From: Io17-Chloro-G2 sp965226825
Lineage (GTDB): Bacteria; Chloroflexota; Dehalococcoidia; Lucifugimonadales; UBA3495
Reading direction: 5' to 3'
DNA length: 64,000 bases
Assembly: GCA_965226825.1 (NCBI GenBank)
Contig: CBDDED010000003.1
Span: 1,178,001 to 1,242,000, forward strand
This document shows positions 17,623 to 26,235 of the stretch, one piece after another. The position numbers were made by a program, and so were the translations under genes. The notes under the pieces were generated by a model. The model did no database searches. It was given only the letters and a program-made list of their open reading frames with translations, and was not told the DNA's origin. Position 1 is the first letter of the stretch. Every line of letters starts with the position of its first letter.

Positions 17623-18608
17623 TGGGTAATAACCTCGCCTGACTCCTTTCGCTCGCGCGGGTGATTTGCTCCATTCCTTTGCGGGTCAAGCATCGCCGGG
17701 CCAAGGAGGAGTGCGCCCGACGCCGCTATCATAAGCAACACCGCCAGCATACCCAGGTCTACCGGGAATGACGTTGCGGTGATGACCACCAGTATGACGG
17801 TCGCCAGGGTCAAAAGGCCGATCCTAACCAACCTGGCCCCAACTTTCAGGAACACCGCGGTGGTCAACGCCAAGGCCAGGAAAATCAACGCCCGGTCAGT
17901 GTCCGTCTCCTGCATGCGTTCTTTGTGATCGGTCCACAACCCGCCCTGCCAATTGAGGAACAGCACCCAAGACGTAAGGAAGGGGAACGGTAAGGCCGTC
18001 AACGAAGCGAGCAGCCAGTCCCGACGGACCACCCTGGACACGACGCTGCATATTATCCACATGGAAAACGGTACGTACCCGATGAGCAGCAACAACAAAC
18101 CAACGTTGAATGGCAGGTCTCCGGTGGTGACCAAGGTCCAGGCGCCGTATCCCAACGTGAGGAGAGCCAGGAGCCAGGAGATGATGGGCGCTGCCAGCGT
18201 GTACCCCATCCACGGATAGGACCACTTGCTGGGGTTGCCGGCGCGCCAGTTTTTCCAGGTGACCAGAGTAATTCCAATAATGAGCAACGACACCAGGAAA
18301 TAGTGGCTCCAGAGGTGGAGAGCAAACAAAGCCGCCAACAAGAAGTGGGGAACCGTGGCCAGGAGCACGTCACGCCAAACCCCCGGACTGTGGACTTCAT
18401 ACATGCCTTTGGCCACTGTCAGTCCGGAGCCCATCCCCCGCACTGCCAGGTCCTGGGCTGCCTGCGGATCCAACCCTTGGGCCTGCAATTCGGCGGCCTT
18501 GTCCTCCAGGTGAGCCTCCAGCTCCAGGGAGATTTCGCGTTCCTGGGATGGCTCCAGATGGAGTTGGCGGGCAACTGCATGAATGTAGTCAACAAATTCG
18601 GCGGCCAT
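17601..18608 (-). CDS. membrane protein with N-terminal HAAS-like domain, PadR partner
   Basis: 335 residues from the ATG at 18608. The N-terminal ~70 residues (FVDYIHAVARQLHL, EREISLELEAHLEDKAAELQAQG) resemble the HAAS/DUF1700 domain, which occurs almost always beside PadR regulators. About eight membrane helices follow, with no transporter signature. The PadR gene ends 16 nt upstream. In characterised pairs the PadR protein represses the operon and the HAAS protein binds or signals to it; that role is inferred here. Confidence 0.75.
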   Translation of the reverse strand: MAAEFVDYIHAVARQLHLEPSQEREISLELEAHLEDKAAELQAQGLDPQAAQDLAVRGMGSGLTVAKGMYEVHSPGVWRDVLLATVPHFLLAALFALHLWSHYFLVSLLIIGITLVTWKNWRAGNPSKWSYPWMGYTLAAPIISWLLALLTLGYGAWTLVTTGDLPFNVGLLLLLIGYVPFSMWIICSVVSRVVRRDWLLASLTALPFPFLTSWVLFLNWQGGLWTDHKERMQETDTDRALIFLALALTTAVFLKVGARLVRIGLLTLATVILVVITATSFPVDLGMLAVLLMIAASGALLLGPAMLDPQRNGANHPRERKESGEVITHWFTNAR

Positions 18609-18624
18609 AACCGTCTGTTTCCTT

Positions 18625-18975
18625 CTATTCCGGCGCGGGAAGCATGTCCGGCGCGCCAAGCATGATGGAATTCATGGCGTTGCTGAATCTTTGCCATTCA
18701 CTCAGGCGGTCGGCCAAAGCCTGATGGCCTTTGGGGGTCATCTGGTAGTAGCGGCGGCGTGTGCCGCTGGGCGTCTCCTGCCAGCTACCGTCCACCAGTT
18801 TATCTCGTTCCAAACGGTGAAGAGCCGGATACAACGTGCCTTCCTTGAAGGCGAAATAACCGCTGCTCTTCTGGTCCACTACCTTAACAATCTGGTATCC
18901 GTACATTGGCTCGGAAGCCAGGAGCGCAAGGAGCAGAGTTTCGGTGTTTCCCTTTAGCTGTTCTTGTCGATGCAT
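18625..18975 (-). CDS. PadR-family transcriptional regulator
   Basis: 116 residues covering the whole winged-helix unit: LLALLASEPMYGYQIVKVV, then FKEGTLYPALHRLERDKLV as recognition region, then RRRYYQMTPKGHQAL as wing, with a short C-terminal helix for dimerisation. It is the first gene of an apparent three-gene operon with the HAAS-like membrane protein and DegV. It probably represses its own operon. Confidence 0.88.
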   Translation of the reverse strand: MHRQEQLKGNTETLLLALLASEPMYGYQIVKVVDQKSSGYFAFKEGTLYPALHRLERDKLVDGSWQETPSGTRRRYYQMTPKGHQALADRLSEWQRFSNAMNSIMLGAPDMLPAPE

Positions 18976-19023
18976 AAATCGATTTCCACCAGCGTTGGCA
19001 TTATGGTACGTGTAGTGTCTATA

Positions 19024-19287
19024 TTAAATGCGGCCCCTCACCACTTCCTTAATGACCACCAGAATGATGATAGCCACCATGGGACTGAAATCCATGACCC
19101 CCAAAGTAGGCAAAACCCGCCGCAGCGGGCCCAACATCGGCTCTGTGATCTGGCCGACGAATTGGTTAATGCCCAACAGGATTGGGTGTGGGCTGGTTCC
19201 GGACAAAGGCACCACAAAAGATAATATCGCCCGCGCCACGATGGCGGCGATCAGCAGATTGAGAATCGTGTTCAGCAGCCCGCTCAA
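19024..19287 (-). CDS. yggT: YggT-family membrane protein
   Basis: 87 residues with two membrane helices and the family pattern (ILSFVVPLSGTSPHPILLGINQFVGQITEPMLGPLRRVLP, here recognised in pieces). It starts with TTG 6 nt after proC. The proC-yggT neighbourhood is common in many phyla; YggT relatives have been linked to osmotic tolerance and cell-envelope biology. Confidence 0.85.
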   Translation of the reverse strand: MSGLLNTILNLLIAAIVARAILSFVVPLSGTSPHPILLGINQFVGQITEPMLGPLRRVLPTLGVMDFSPMVAIIILVVIKEVVRGRI

Positions 19288-19293
19288 TTCCCT

Positions 19294-20097
19294 TCAGCCC
19301 TGGCCCAGTTTGACGGATTTCTGATAAGCCGCGTCCACCGCCTCAACCATGAGCCCCGAGAGCCCGCCTTTTTCCAATGCCCTCAAGCCTTCTGCCGTGG
19401 TCCCTCCGGGGGAAACCACCATGTCCTTAAGCTCGGCGGGGTGCCTGCCGGTCTCGGAGACCAGCCTGACGCTGCCGTAAACCGTCTGCAGGGCCAGCGT
19501 TCGCGCCATGTCTCTTGGGAGGCCGACATAGACCCCGGCATCGATCAACGCTTCAATGAAGAGAAAGACGTAGGCCGGGCCGCTTGCGCTCAGCGCCGTG
19601 GCCATGTCCAGGTACTTTTCATCGTCAACAAACAGTTCTATGCCGATGGTGGCCAGTATGGACTTGGTCAGGTCTCTGAGGCTCCCGTCCACTTCTTCGG
19701 AGCAGGTCCAAAGGCTCATCCCGCATCCGATCTGCGCCGGGGTGTTGGGCATGACCCGGATGACGGCCTCGTGGTCCAATCCCTTGGACAGGGTGGACAT
19801 CTTGGCCCCGGCGACGATTGACAGAGCCGCCTGCCCAGGGGCCATTCCCGGTCCAAGCTGGCCGAACACGCGGCCCAAGTCCTGGGGTTTGACCGCCAGG
19901 ATAACCAGGTCGGCTCCGGCCGCTGCCGGGGGGTTATCCTGGTGGAGATTAACGCCGTAGGTTTTGGCGAGGAATTCCCGCCGTCCGGCCACGGGTTCCC
20001 CGACACTGATTTCACCTGGTCCAACCAGGCCGGCGTCCAGCACACCCTTCAGGATAGCCTCGGCCATGGTTCCGCCGCCAATAAACGCCAATTTCAT
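19294..20097 (-). CDS. proC: pyrroline-5-carboxylate reductase
   Basis: 267 residues. N-terminal Rossmann motif LAFIGGGTMAEAILKG, then LVILAVKPQDLGRVF, VIRVMPNTPAQIGCGMS (substrate loop) and the C-terminal DMVVSPGGTTAEGLRALE signature. It catalyses the last step of proline synthesis, NAD(P)H-dependent reduction of 1-pyrroline-5-carboxylate. ATG at 20097 is preferred over a TTG two codons earlier. Length matches the family. Confidence 0.93.
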   Translation of the reverse strand: MKLAFIGGGTMAEAILKGVLDAGLVGPGEISVGEPVAGRREFLAKTYGVNLHQDNPPAAAGADLVILAVKPQDLGRVFGQLGPGMAPGQAALSIVAGAKMSTLSKGLDHEAVIRVMPNTPAQIGCGMSLWTCSEEVDGSLRDLTKSILATIGIELFVDDEKYLDMATALSASGPAYVFLFIEALIDAGVYVGLPRDMARTLALQTVYGSVRLVSETGRHPAELKDMVVSPGGTTAEGLRALEKGGLSGLMVEAVDAAYQKSVKLGQG

Positions 20098-20310
20098 GTG
20101 CAACAGCCTTGGTCTATCGAGATTTTCGGACTAACAAACAAAAGTGGGGCGATAGACGGAATTATAACATCATAGACCCGAACATCAGTGATCGAACAAT
20201 CAGTCAGGCTACTGCCCGGTTCCGCTCGCGCCGGTCCGGGACCGACTGCTCTGGCACCGAACTCGGCGCGGGGCAGCGCGAGTCTTTCCGTCAACCTTTT
20301 GAGTAAACCG

Positions 20311-21327
20311 TCAGAAATCGGCCAGGCCATTTCCCTTGGCCAGGGCCACCGCCAAGCGGATAGACTCCAGCATGCTCAAGTGGGCCGCTATGCCCTTGCC
20401 TGCAATGTCGAAAGCGGTGCCGTGGTCGACCGAGGTCCTCACGAAGGGCAGTCCCAGGTTGGCGGTGATACTTTCTTCAAAGCCGTAGACCTTGACGGGG
20501 ATGTGGCCCTGGTCGTGGAACATAGCGAGAACGGCATCGTACCGGCCCTGGATCGCTTGATGGAAAACCACGTCAGCCGGAACGGGTCCAACCGCGTTGA
20601 TGCCCAGGCTCCGGGCGGATTCCACCGCCGGGCCTATCTCCTGGGCCTCTTCGTCGCCCAGCAGGCCGCCGTCGCTACCGTGAGGATTCAACGCCGCGAC
20701 GCCGATGCTTGGCTTGGGGAAGCCAAACTCCACAAAGCTCCGGTTGGTCAACTCCAGGAATTCCAGGATGCGGTCCTTTTTCACGTAATCACAGGCCAAA
20801 CGCAACGAGCGGTGAGTGGTCAGGTGCACCACCCGCAGATTCTTGGCCATGAGCATGGTGGCGACTGTTTTCGCGCCCGATAGTTCCTGCAACAACTCCA
20901 TGTGTCCTATTGACTCGAAACCCGCCAAACTGGCCGCTTCCTTATTCAATGGAGCGGTGGCCAGGCCGTGTACCACTCCATCCATGGCCAGTTGGCCGGC
21001 CTTTGAGACCCACTCCATAGCCGCTTTGCCGCAGGCTACGCTAATCTCGCCGACCGTGATGTCCTCAGGGTTGAGGTTGTGAATGTCCAGCACGTCGGCC
21101 ACACCTGGGACCAACCCGGCCGCTGCAGGGTCCGATGATTCCCTGATTGTCAGAGGCAGTCCGGTAAGGCGGACCGCCTGTTCCATCGCGTAGACATTAC
21201 CTACCACCAGCGGGCGGCAGAGGTCGTAGACACCCGGCTCCGCTAGGGCTTTGACCACCACCTCGGGGCCAATGCCGCAGGGATCCCCCATGGTGATGGC
21301 AATTGCCGGTTTCGCATCGTTAAGCAT
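20311..21327 (-). CDS. pdxA: 4-hydroxythreonine-4-phosphate dehydrogenase
   Basis: 338 residues matching PdxA in length. Motifs: AITMGDPCGIGPEVVVKAL at the N-terminus; TAPLNKEAASLAGF with the cofactor region; HLTTHRSLRLACDYV with metal His; MFHDQGHIPVKVYGF with the second His and substrate loop; TSVDHGTAFDIAGKG at the end. It acts in DXP-dependent pyridoxal phosphate synthesis. The divisome and nrd genes nearby are unrelated functionally. Confidence 0.93.
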   Translation of the reverse strand: MLNDAKPAIAITMGDPCGIGPEVVVKALAEPGVYDLCRPLVVGNVYAMEQAVRLTGLPLTIRESSDPAAAGLVPGVADVLDIHNLNPEDITVGEISVACGKAAMEWVSKAGQLAMDGVVHGLATAPLNKEAASLAGFESIGHMELLQELSGAKTVATMLMAKNLRVVHLTTHRSLRLACDYVKKDRILEFLELTNRSFVEFGFPKPSIGVAALNPHGSDGGLLGDEEAQEIGPAVESARSLGINAVGPVPADVVFHQAIQGRYDAVLAMFHDQGHIPVKVYGFEESITANLGLPFVRTSVDHGTAFDIAGKGIAAHLSMLESIRLAVALAKGNGLADF

Positions 21328-21803
21328 GAACTCTCCCCAAGAGCCGGTTCCCCGGCGCTTTCAACGCCAAGCGGGCTCGTGTGAATAAGGGCGAATTATA
21401 GCACTGAATCCGGTTTGCGCCGGGCCACGGCTGCCCAACAATGGGCCGCAATGCGTCCGAAACACCTTGTAAACGGATAACAAGCCCGTTAACATTTCTC
21501 TGGTCGTTAAGCCTTCGACGCCGGGGTGTTTCCTTACCAAGGAAAAAGAAGCCCCCGGGGCCAGCCGGGGGCTTCAGGGAGGAGGGCAAGCAGGCGATTT
21601 CCCGATCTCCTACCAGACTATGAAAGGCGATCCCTTCAAACCCAACCACACACGCCTGCCTGCTCTCAAAAAAATGGCATTAGCTACTTCCACTATCCCG
21701 GTCCGGTTATCCTGACCCTGTTGATAGGACCCTGTCGATAGGGCCCGGAAGCGCTCTGGCTTCGTGCTATTGGGGCGGATTGCCGACCGCCAACCCTCCT
21801 TAC
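21328..21803. other. intergenic region between nrdJ and pdxA
   Basis: About 476 nt holding the nrdJ terminator (21549-21578) and presumably the pdxA promoter. No reading frame or RNA was recognised. Confidence 0.5.
21544..21578 (-). terminator. intrinsic terminator downstream of nrdJ
   Basis: On the minus strand GAAGCCCCCGG and CCGGGGGCTTC form a strong stem with a short loop, followed by CTTTTTCC. It fits termination of the nrdJ transcript before pdxA. Confidence 0.85.
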
Positions 21804-24266
21804 TTATTCACATTTATTCCAGCCACAAGCGACGCAGCTCTGGCACCCCTCCTGGAAAATCACCGACCCGTTGCAATCCGGGCATTTTTTAGCCGGTTGA
21901 TGCCCATTGCCGTTGGCGCTCACGGGCTGGGGCGTGAACGTAAGCTGCATGGCGGTTCCGGTGGAATCCCCGGCGCCGGCGCGGTGGCCATGCGCGTCCA
22001 GGTGACGTTCCATTGCCAAGGCCAAAGCATCCGGGCTGGAACGCACCAGGGTGCCCGAGTCCCACGCGGGACAGCAGGTAATACCCCGAAGCTGCTCGAT
22101 CACGTTGGCGGGATCGATACCAGACCGCAGCGCCAGGGAAACCAACCTGGAGATCGCCTCTAGCTGGGCCGAGTCGCACCCACCCGCTTTGCCCAGGGCC
22201 CCAAACACTTCAAACGGCTTGGTGTCCTCTTCAAAGTTGATGGTCACGTACATGTTGCCGTGCCCGGTGCGTACCCTTTCGGTGACCCCCTGGGTGGTCT
22301 GGGGACGTTCCCGGGGCGTCAGGGTTTGGCTGGGCTCCGGTTCTTCATGCTCTTTGCTGCCGGCGAATGAGAGGACCTGCCCGTCCTTGCTGCCATCCCG
22401 GTAGACGGTAATACCCTTGCAGCCAAGGTCATAGGCCAGCATGTAGGCCCGCCGGACCTCATCCACCGTGGCGTCTTTCGGGAAGTTGATCGTCTTGGAT
22501 ACAGAATTGTCGGTGTGCTTCTGGAAAGCCGCCTGCATCCGTACGTGCCATTCCGGGCTGATGTCATGGGAAGTGCGGAAGACATCCTTGACCCATTGCG
22601 GCACGTCGATGGTTTCCAGCGAGCCCCTCTCCGCCAGTTGTTCCATCAACTCCGGCGAATAAAACCCCTCGTGCCTGGCGACCGCCTGAAAATAGGGGTA
22701 GCCTTCGACGAGCCTGGTATTGTCCATAACGTTGCGAACGTAGCTAAGGGCGAACAACGGCTCCACGCCGCTGGAGGCCCCGGCGATGATGCTGATGGTG
22801 CCGGTAGGGGCGATGGTCGTGGGAGCCGAGTTGCGCATCGGGCCCGAACCCAGGACGCCACCCGTATTCGTTTTGTTGTAGGCGCTGCCTTCCCAAGCCG
22901 GGAACGTCCCCCGCCGGGACGCCAGTTCAGCCGAGGCGTCATTGGTTTCCTGCTGTATCCGCCCCATAACCTGTTCGGCCACTCCCAGGGCTTGTTCCGA
23001 GTCATACGGAATTCCTAGTTGGATCAGCAGGTCGGAAAACCCCATGACTCCCAGGCCGATGCGGCGGGTCAGCTTGCTCATTTCCTCGATTTCCGGGATG
23101 GGGTAACGGTTCATATCAATGACGTTGTCCAGCAGGTGGACCGTCGTTCGTACCGCCCCAGCCAACCGGTCCCAATCTATGGACACTTCGAAGGTGGAAG
23201 GCGAATACTTGACCATACGGGTGAGGTTCACCGAAGCCAGGTTGCACGACTCGTAGGGCAACAGCGGCTGCTCGCCACAGGGGTTGGTGCTTTCGATTGT
23301 TCCCAGTTGGGGATTGGGGTTGTCGCGATTGATAACATCCAGAAACACCAGGCCCGGGTCACCCGTAGTCCAGGCCATTTCTGCCATCAAATCGAAGATT
23401 TCCCTGGCATTTTCCCGTCCCACAACCTCGCCGGTCCGTGGGCTTATCAGGTCGAAATCCAAGCCGGCCTTGGCCTTCTCCATGAATTCCCGGGTCACTC
23501 CCACCGAGATGTTGAAGTTGTTCAGATAAACGCCGTCTTCCTTGGACTTGATGAACGCTCGAATGTCCGGGTGGTTAACGTTGAGGATTCCCATGTTGGC
23601 GCCGCGCCGCGTGCCGCCCTGCTTGACCACGTCGGTGGCGGTGTCAAAAGCGCGGATGAAGCTGACCGGGCCGCTGGCAATTCCCCCGGTGGAGCCAACC
23701 ACGTCCCCGGCGGGACGCAGCCGGCTGAAGGAGAAGCCCGTGCCGCCGCCGCTCTTGTGGATCAGCGCGGTCTGTTTGACCTTGTCGAAGATGAAGTCCA
23801 GGGAGTCTTCCACCGGGAGAACGAAACATGCCGATAGTTGCTGCAACTCCCGCCCGGCATTCATCAAAGTGGGTGAGTTTGGCAGCGCATCCAGGCGGCG
23901 CATCAACTGATAGAACTCTTCCTCGGTAGCCTGGCGCTGCTCCTCGGTAGCCCCGTAGTTCAGGTCCGCTTGGGAGAGGTTGTGGGCCACCCGGCGGAAC
24001 ATTCCTTCAGGGTCTTCCAAGACCCGGCCCTGGCGGTCCTTGGACAGGTACCGCCGGTCCATGACCACCTTGGAGTTTTCGGTAAATTCGGGAGTAACCT
24101 GGGCCAACTCTTCCGCGACGCCAGCAGCAATCAAGGCTGCTGTGATTTTCTTCTGGTGGGATCCTGCTACTGTGTTGACAGCGCTCCCACTGCTTAATGG
24201 AACAACCATCCCACCTCTTTTTCCCTGAGTGATTTTGCCGGTCATTAAGGCAAATGACCGATCCAA
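21804..24266 (-). CDS. nrdJ: adenosylcobalamin-dependent ribonucleotide reductase (class II)
   Basis: Up to 820 residues. The ten-stranded barrel carries NSPTLMNAGRELQQLSACFVLPVEDS with a redox Cys, the finger-loop NPCGEQPLLPYESCNLASVNL with the thiyl Cys and Glu, and PTGTISIIAGASSGVEP. The C-terminus has a TSCPD-type domain (RTGHGNMYVTINFEED, GITCCPAWDSG) and a zinc-ribbon-like CPDCNGSVIFQEGCQSCVACGW that carries the shuttle cysteines. It makes dNDPs from NDPs in the cytoplasm without oxygen dependence. The start is ambiguous: TTG 24266, ATG 24245, or ATG 24209 with AGAGGTG nearby. NrdR, encoded upstream, is the expected repressor. Confidence 0.95.
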   Translation of the reverse strand: MDRSFALMTGKITQGKRGGMVVPLSSGSAVNTVAGSHQKKITAALIAAGVAEELAQVTPEFTENSKVVMDRRYLSKDRQGRVLEDPEGMFRRVAHNLSQADLNYGATEEQRQATEEEFYQLMRRLDALPNSPTLMNAGRELQQLSACFVLPVEDSLDFIFDKVKQTALIHKSGGGTGFSFSRLRPAGDVVGSTGGIASGPVSFIRAFDTATDVVKQGGTRRGANMGILNVNHPDIRAFIKSKEDGVYLNNFNISVGVTREFMEKAKAGLDFDLISPRTGEVVGRENAREIFDLMAEMAWTTGDPGLVFLDVINRDNPNPQLGTIESTNPCGEQPLLPYESCNLASVNLTRMVKYSPSTFEVSIDWDRLAGAVRTTVHLLDNVIDMNRYPIPEIEEMSKLTRRIGLGVMGFSDLLIQLGIPYDSEQALGVAEQVMGRIQQETNDASAELASRRGTFPAWEGSAYNKTNTGGVLGSGPMRNSAPTTIAPTGTISIIAGASSGVEPLFALSYVRNVMDNTRLVEGYPYFQAVARHEGFYSPELMEQLAERGSLETIDVPQWVKDVFRTSHDISPEWHVRMQAAFQKHTDNSVSKTINFPKDATVDEVRRAYMLAYDLGCKGITVYRDGSKDGQVLSFAGSKEHEEPEPSQTLTPRERPQTTQGVTERVRTGHGNMYVTINFEEDTKPFEVFGALGKAGGCDSAQLEAISRLVSLALRSGIDPANVIEQLRGITCCPAWDSGTLVRSSPDALALAMERHLDAHGHRAGAGDSTGTAMQLTFTPQPVSANGNGHQPAKKCPDCNGSVIFQEGCQSCVACGWNKCE

Positions 24267-24282
24267 GCGGCGGTTTGCCGCG

Positions 24283-24308
24283 TTTCCCGGCTGAGTTAGG
24301 CCGGGAAA
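24283..24308 (-). promoter_or_regulatory. leader stem-loop of nrdJ
   Basis: TTTCCCGGC (24283-24291) and GCCGGGAAA (24300-24308) form a 9-bp stem with an 8-nt loop directly ahead of the nrdJ start. No B12-box was found around it, so it is not a recognisable cobalamin riboswitch. Confidence 0.35.
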
Positions 24309-24411
24309 GTGTCGCCTGACACATACTCGCGCCGTTATACAACGGGCCCAACGAACGGCGGCGAAAAACTTAGAGGTTTACTGTCGTTGTGACCTTATGC
24401 CGTTACGGATG

Positions 24412-24434
24412 CACTACTACATGGTGTGTAGTGT
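24412..24434 (-). promoter_or_regulatory. inverted repeat / weak NrdR-box candidate upstream of nrdJ
   Basis: CACTAC (24412-24417) and GTAGTG (24428-24433) form an inverted repeat. The overlapping 16-mer at 24419-24434 matches the NrdR-box consensus acaCwAtATaTwGtgt at 11 of 16 positions. No partner box lies 31 bp away, so support is weaker than for the pair ahead of nrdR. Confidence 0.35.
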
Positions 24435-24708
24435 AATTCTTCAACCACAATGACGGGTAGTGGGATTCTATCCCTACCGGAAACCTTATGTCAACGGGTT
24501 GTCAAGGCCAAAATGTCATGGAATGGGAAAATTATGGAACATGCGGAGATTCTTCTTGGTCTTGGAAATCAGACCGTCTCACCCACAACCCGTGGGCCCT
24601 TCGGCTGCGATTGGCCTGAAAGCAGGTGACCATCAAACAGCGACAAACCCACTGGCACCGGTGTCTTCAGGGCCATGGTGTACACCAGGGGACTATGTAG
24701 GGGGTGGA
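24435..24708. other. intergenic region upstream of nrdJ
   Basis: About 270 nt (440 nt counting the elements above) between the small nrdR-coupled gene and nrdJ. No further RNA or reading frame was recognised. Confidence 0.4.
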
Positions 24709-24939
24709 TTAAGGGGAGTCCGACTCGCCGAGCCAGCAGGTCGCCAGGCTGGTCCGGGCAGTCCGGTCGATTTCATTCTGATAGTCGGCCACTGGATTGA
24801 CGCTGAACTGGCCCTGGAATTGGCTTTGGCCCAAGTGCGGCAGCAACGAAAGACTGCCCAGTTGGCGTTCCAAGTCGTGGACCTCGCCGTTAAGCACCAA
24901 AAGTCGAGTCAAGACGGATGGGTTCAGGCTTCCGTTCAT
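24709..24939 (-). CDS. small protein coupled to nrdR
   Basis: 76 residues; its ATG overlaps the nrdR stop as ATGA (24939-24936), which implies translational coupling. The N-terminal half (SVLTRLLVLNGEVHDLERQLGSL) looks like a short amphipathic helix or coiled coil; the rest is polar. No family recognised. A chance open frame is possible, but the exact coupling argues for a gene. Confidence 0.45.
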   Translation of the reverse strand: MNGSLNPSVLTRLLVLNGEVHDLERQLGSLSLLPHLGQSQFQGQFSVNPVADYQNEIDRTARTSLATCWLGESDSP

Positions 24940-25547
24940 TCTAGCAAGTCTCCTTGTTGGACATTCGGGGTTTCAACGGATTGGGTTTCATCCGCCGGGT
25001 CATTGCCGTTCTCGGTGCGGTAGCGGATGACGGCTGGTCTGCCCCGGCGGCGACGGGTTGTAACCACAATAGGGACATCGTCCAGCAGGGGCAATTGGGT
25101 ACTGTCATCGCGAAGGTCTTTGACGGCCTTTTCAAAGCTATCGATGTCCTGAAAGTCGCGGTAGACACTGGCGAATCGGATGTACGCCACCCGGTCCAAG
25201 AGTTTCAGCCGGTCCATCACCATGCGTCCCAGGGTGTCGGTTCTGACCTCGGCCTGCCCCAGTTGGTGGAGCTCGGTCTCTATCTCTTCAACCATTTTTT
25301 CCACGGCGCGGGCCGCCACCGGCCGTTTGGCGCAAGCTTTACGTATTCCGGACGCCAGCTTGTTGGGGTCGAACTCTTCCCTGCGATTGTCCTGCTTAGT
25401 AACCATCAGGGCCGTGGCGTGGATCCTTTCGTAGGTGGTGAACCTTGCCCGGCATTCCTCGCATTCCCGCCGACGACGTACGCCGTTCTCTACTGCCCGA
25501 GAGTCGGTGACTTTAGAATCGGCGGACCCGCAGTGGGGGCAACGCAT
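24936..25547 (-). CDS. nrdR: transcriptional repressor NrdR
   Basis: 203 residues. The N-terminal zinc ribbon shows CPHCGSADSKVTDSR and RRRRECEECRARFTTYER. The ATP-cone follows (VTKQDNRREEFDPNKLASGIRKACAKRPVAA, seen as separate blocks), then VAYIRFASVYRDFQDIDSF. Family members are usually about 150-160 residues; the ~45 extra C-terminal residues (basic, RRRRGRPAVIRYRTENGND) are unusual. NrdR senses dATP/ATP and represses ribonucleotide reductase genes; nrdJ lies downstream. A box pair upstream suggests autoregulation. Confidence 0.93.
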   Translation of the reverse strand: MRCPHCGSADSKVTDSRAVENGVRRRRECEECRARFTTYERIHATALMVTKQDNRREEFDPNKLASGIRKACAKRPVAARAVEKMVEEIETELHQLGQAEVRTDTLGRMVMDRLKLLDRVAYIRFASVYRDFQDIDSFEKAVKDLRDDSTQLPLLDDVPIVVTTRRRRGRPAVIRYRTENGNDPADETQSVETPNVQQGDLLE

Positions 25548-25589
25548 GGAGTTACTAAAATCCTTAAACCAATTTAAAATGAATCTAAA

Positions 25590-25636
25590 ACGCTATATAA
25601 TGTGTTATTGTCAACCTAACCCACTACGGATTGTAT
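25590..25636. promoter_or_regulatory. paired NrdR boxes upstream of nrdR
   Basis: ACGCTATATAATGTGT at 25590-25605 matches the NrdR-box consensus acaCwAtATaTwGtgt at 14 of 16 positions. A second 16-mer at 25621-25636 matches at 11 of 16. The boxes are 31 bp apart start to start, about three helical turns, which is the usual NrdR arrangement. The first box lies 43 nt from the nrdR start. Confidence 0.75.
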
Positions 25637-25693
25637 GCCAAACGTATGTTACGTCCATTTTGGGTCTGTAGTCAACGAAACCCGAACCTATGG

Positions 25694-25914
25694 CAGGGTC
25701 TTTCTATTGTCCCCGTCATTCCAGCCGCAGCGGGAATCCAGAGCCCTGATCATGTACCAAGACGGTTATGCCAACTAAGATGCGCCGGGTGGACAGGTTG
25801 ACGTCCCAACTGGAGGATTCCGGCAAACACGAACCAGGTTGGATGGGGAAAAGGGCTCTGGATTCCCGTTGCGACTAGAATGACGGGGGATTCGAAGATA
25901 ATCGAAAGACCCTG
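25694..25914. mobile_element. MITE-like element, copy 1 (221 bp, long inverted arms)
   Basis: The left end CAGGGTCTTTC (25694-25704) is inverted at the right end GAAAGACCCTG (25904-25914). Inside, the arms continue as CCCCGTCATTCCAGCCGCAG... and its complement ...GCGACTAGAATGACGGGG, giving arms of about 60 bp with a small indel. The central ~90 bp (GATGCGCCGGGTGGACAGG, CACGAACCAGGTTGGATGGG) is also conserved in copy 2 at 62850. There is no coding capacity. No target duplication was seen. Confidence 0.75.
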
Positions 25915-25961
25915 AGTCAATGGTCACTCGGAGTTGAGCCGTCCGTGCATGGCGCGCCGGG

Positions 25962-25997
25962 CAAAAAAAGAGGCCGCCCCGCGAAGGGGACGGCCTT
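25962..25997 (-). terminator. intrinsic terminator downstream of ftsZ
   Basis: On the minus strand GGCCGTCCCC-TTCG-CGGGGCGGCC forms a stem with one mismatch, followed by TCTTTTTTT. It terminates the rsmH-ftsA-ftsZ transcript. Confidence 0.85.
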
Positions 25998-26188
25998 AGT
26001 GTGGTTCTCGGCGCCTGTTATGGTGCGTAGAATATTGTTAGTAGTGCGTTGAGGCCTCCGAGAATATTACTCCTGTTTGATTGTCGCCGGCCCCCCATTG
26101 GGTCGACATCGACCCATAGGGAGAGCCTCGTAGAATCGGAAGAGCCAGGGGGCGCCAGCAAGCAAGACTCGCTCAACCGGCAGCCCTT
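25998..26188. other. 3' untranslated region of the ftsZ operon
   Basis: Between the terminator and the octamer repeats. No gene or structure recognised. Confidence 0.4.
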
Positions 26189-26228
26189 GATCCGTAGATC
26201 CGTAGATCCGTAGATCCGTAGATCCGTA
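26189..26228. repeat. five exact copies of an 8-bp tandem repeat
   Basis: GATCCGTA repeats five times without error, ending 7 nt before the ftsZ stop codon on the other strand. The lack of variation suggests recent slippage. Confidence 0.95.
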
Positions 26229-26235
26229 CGGGGGA

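Noticed and set aside
16699..18975. Toxin-antitoxin module involving the P-loop kinase and PadR genes
   Set aside because: The kinase has zeta-toxin-like motifs but no antitoxin partner; PadR pairs with the HAAS-like membrane gene instead.
24267..24450. Cobalamin riboswitch ahead of the B12-dependent nrdJ
   Set aside because: The conserved B12-box and accompanying core sequences were not found on the minus strand; only a simple stem-loop is present.
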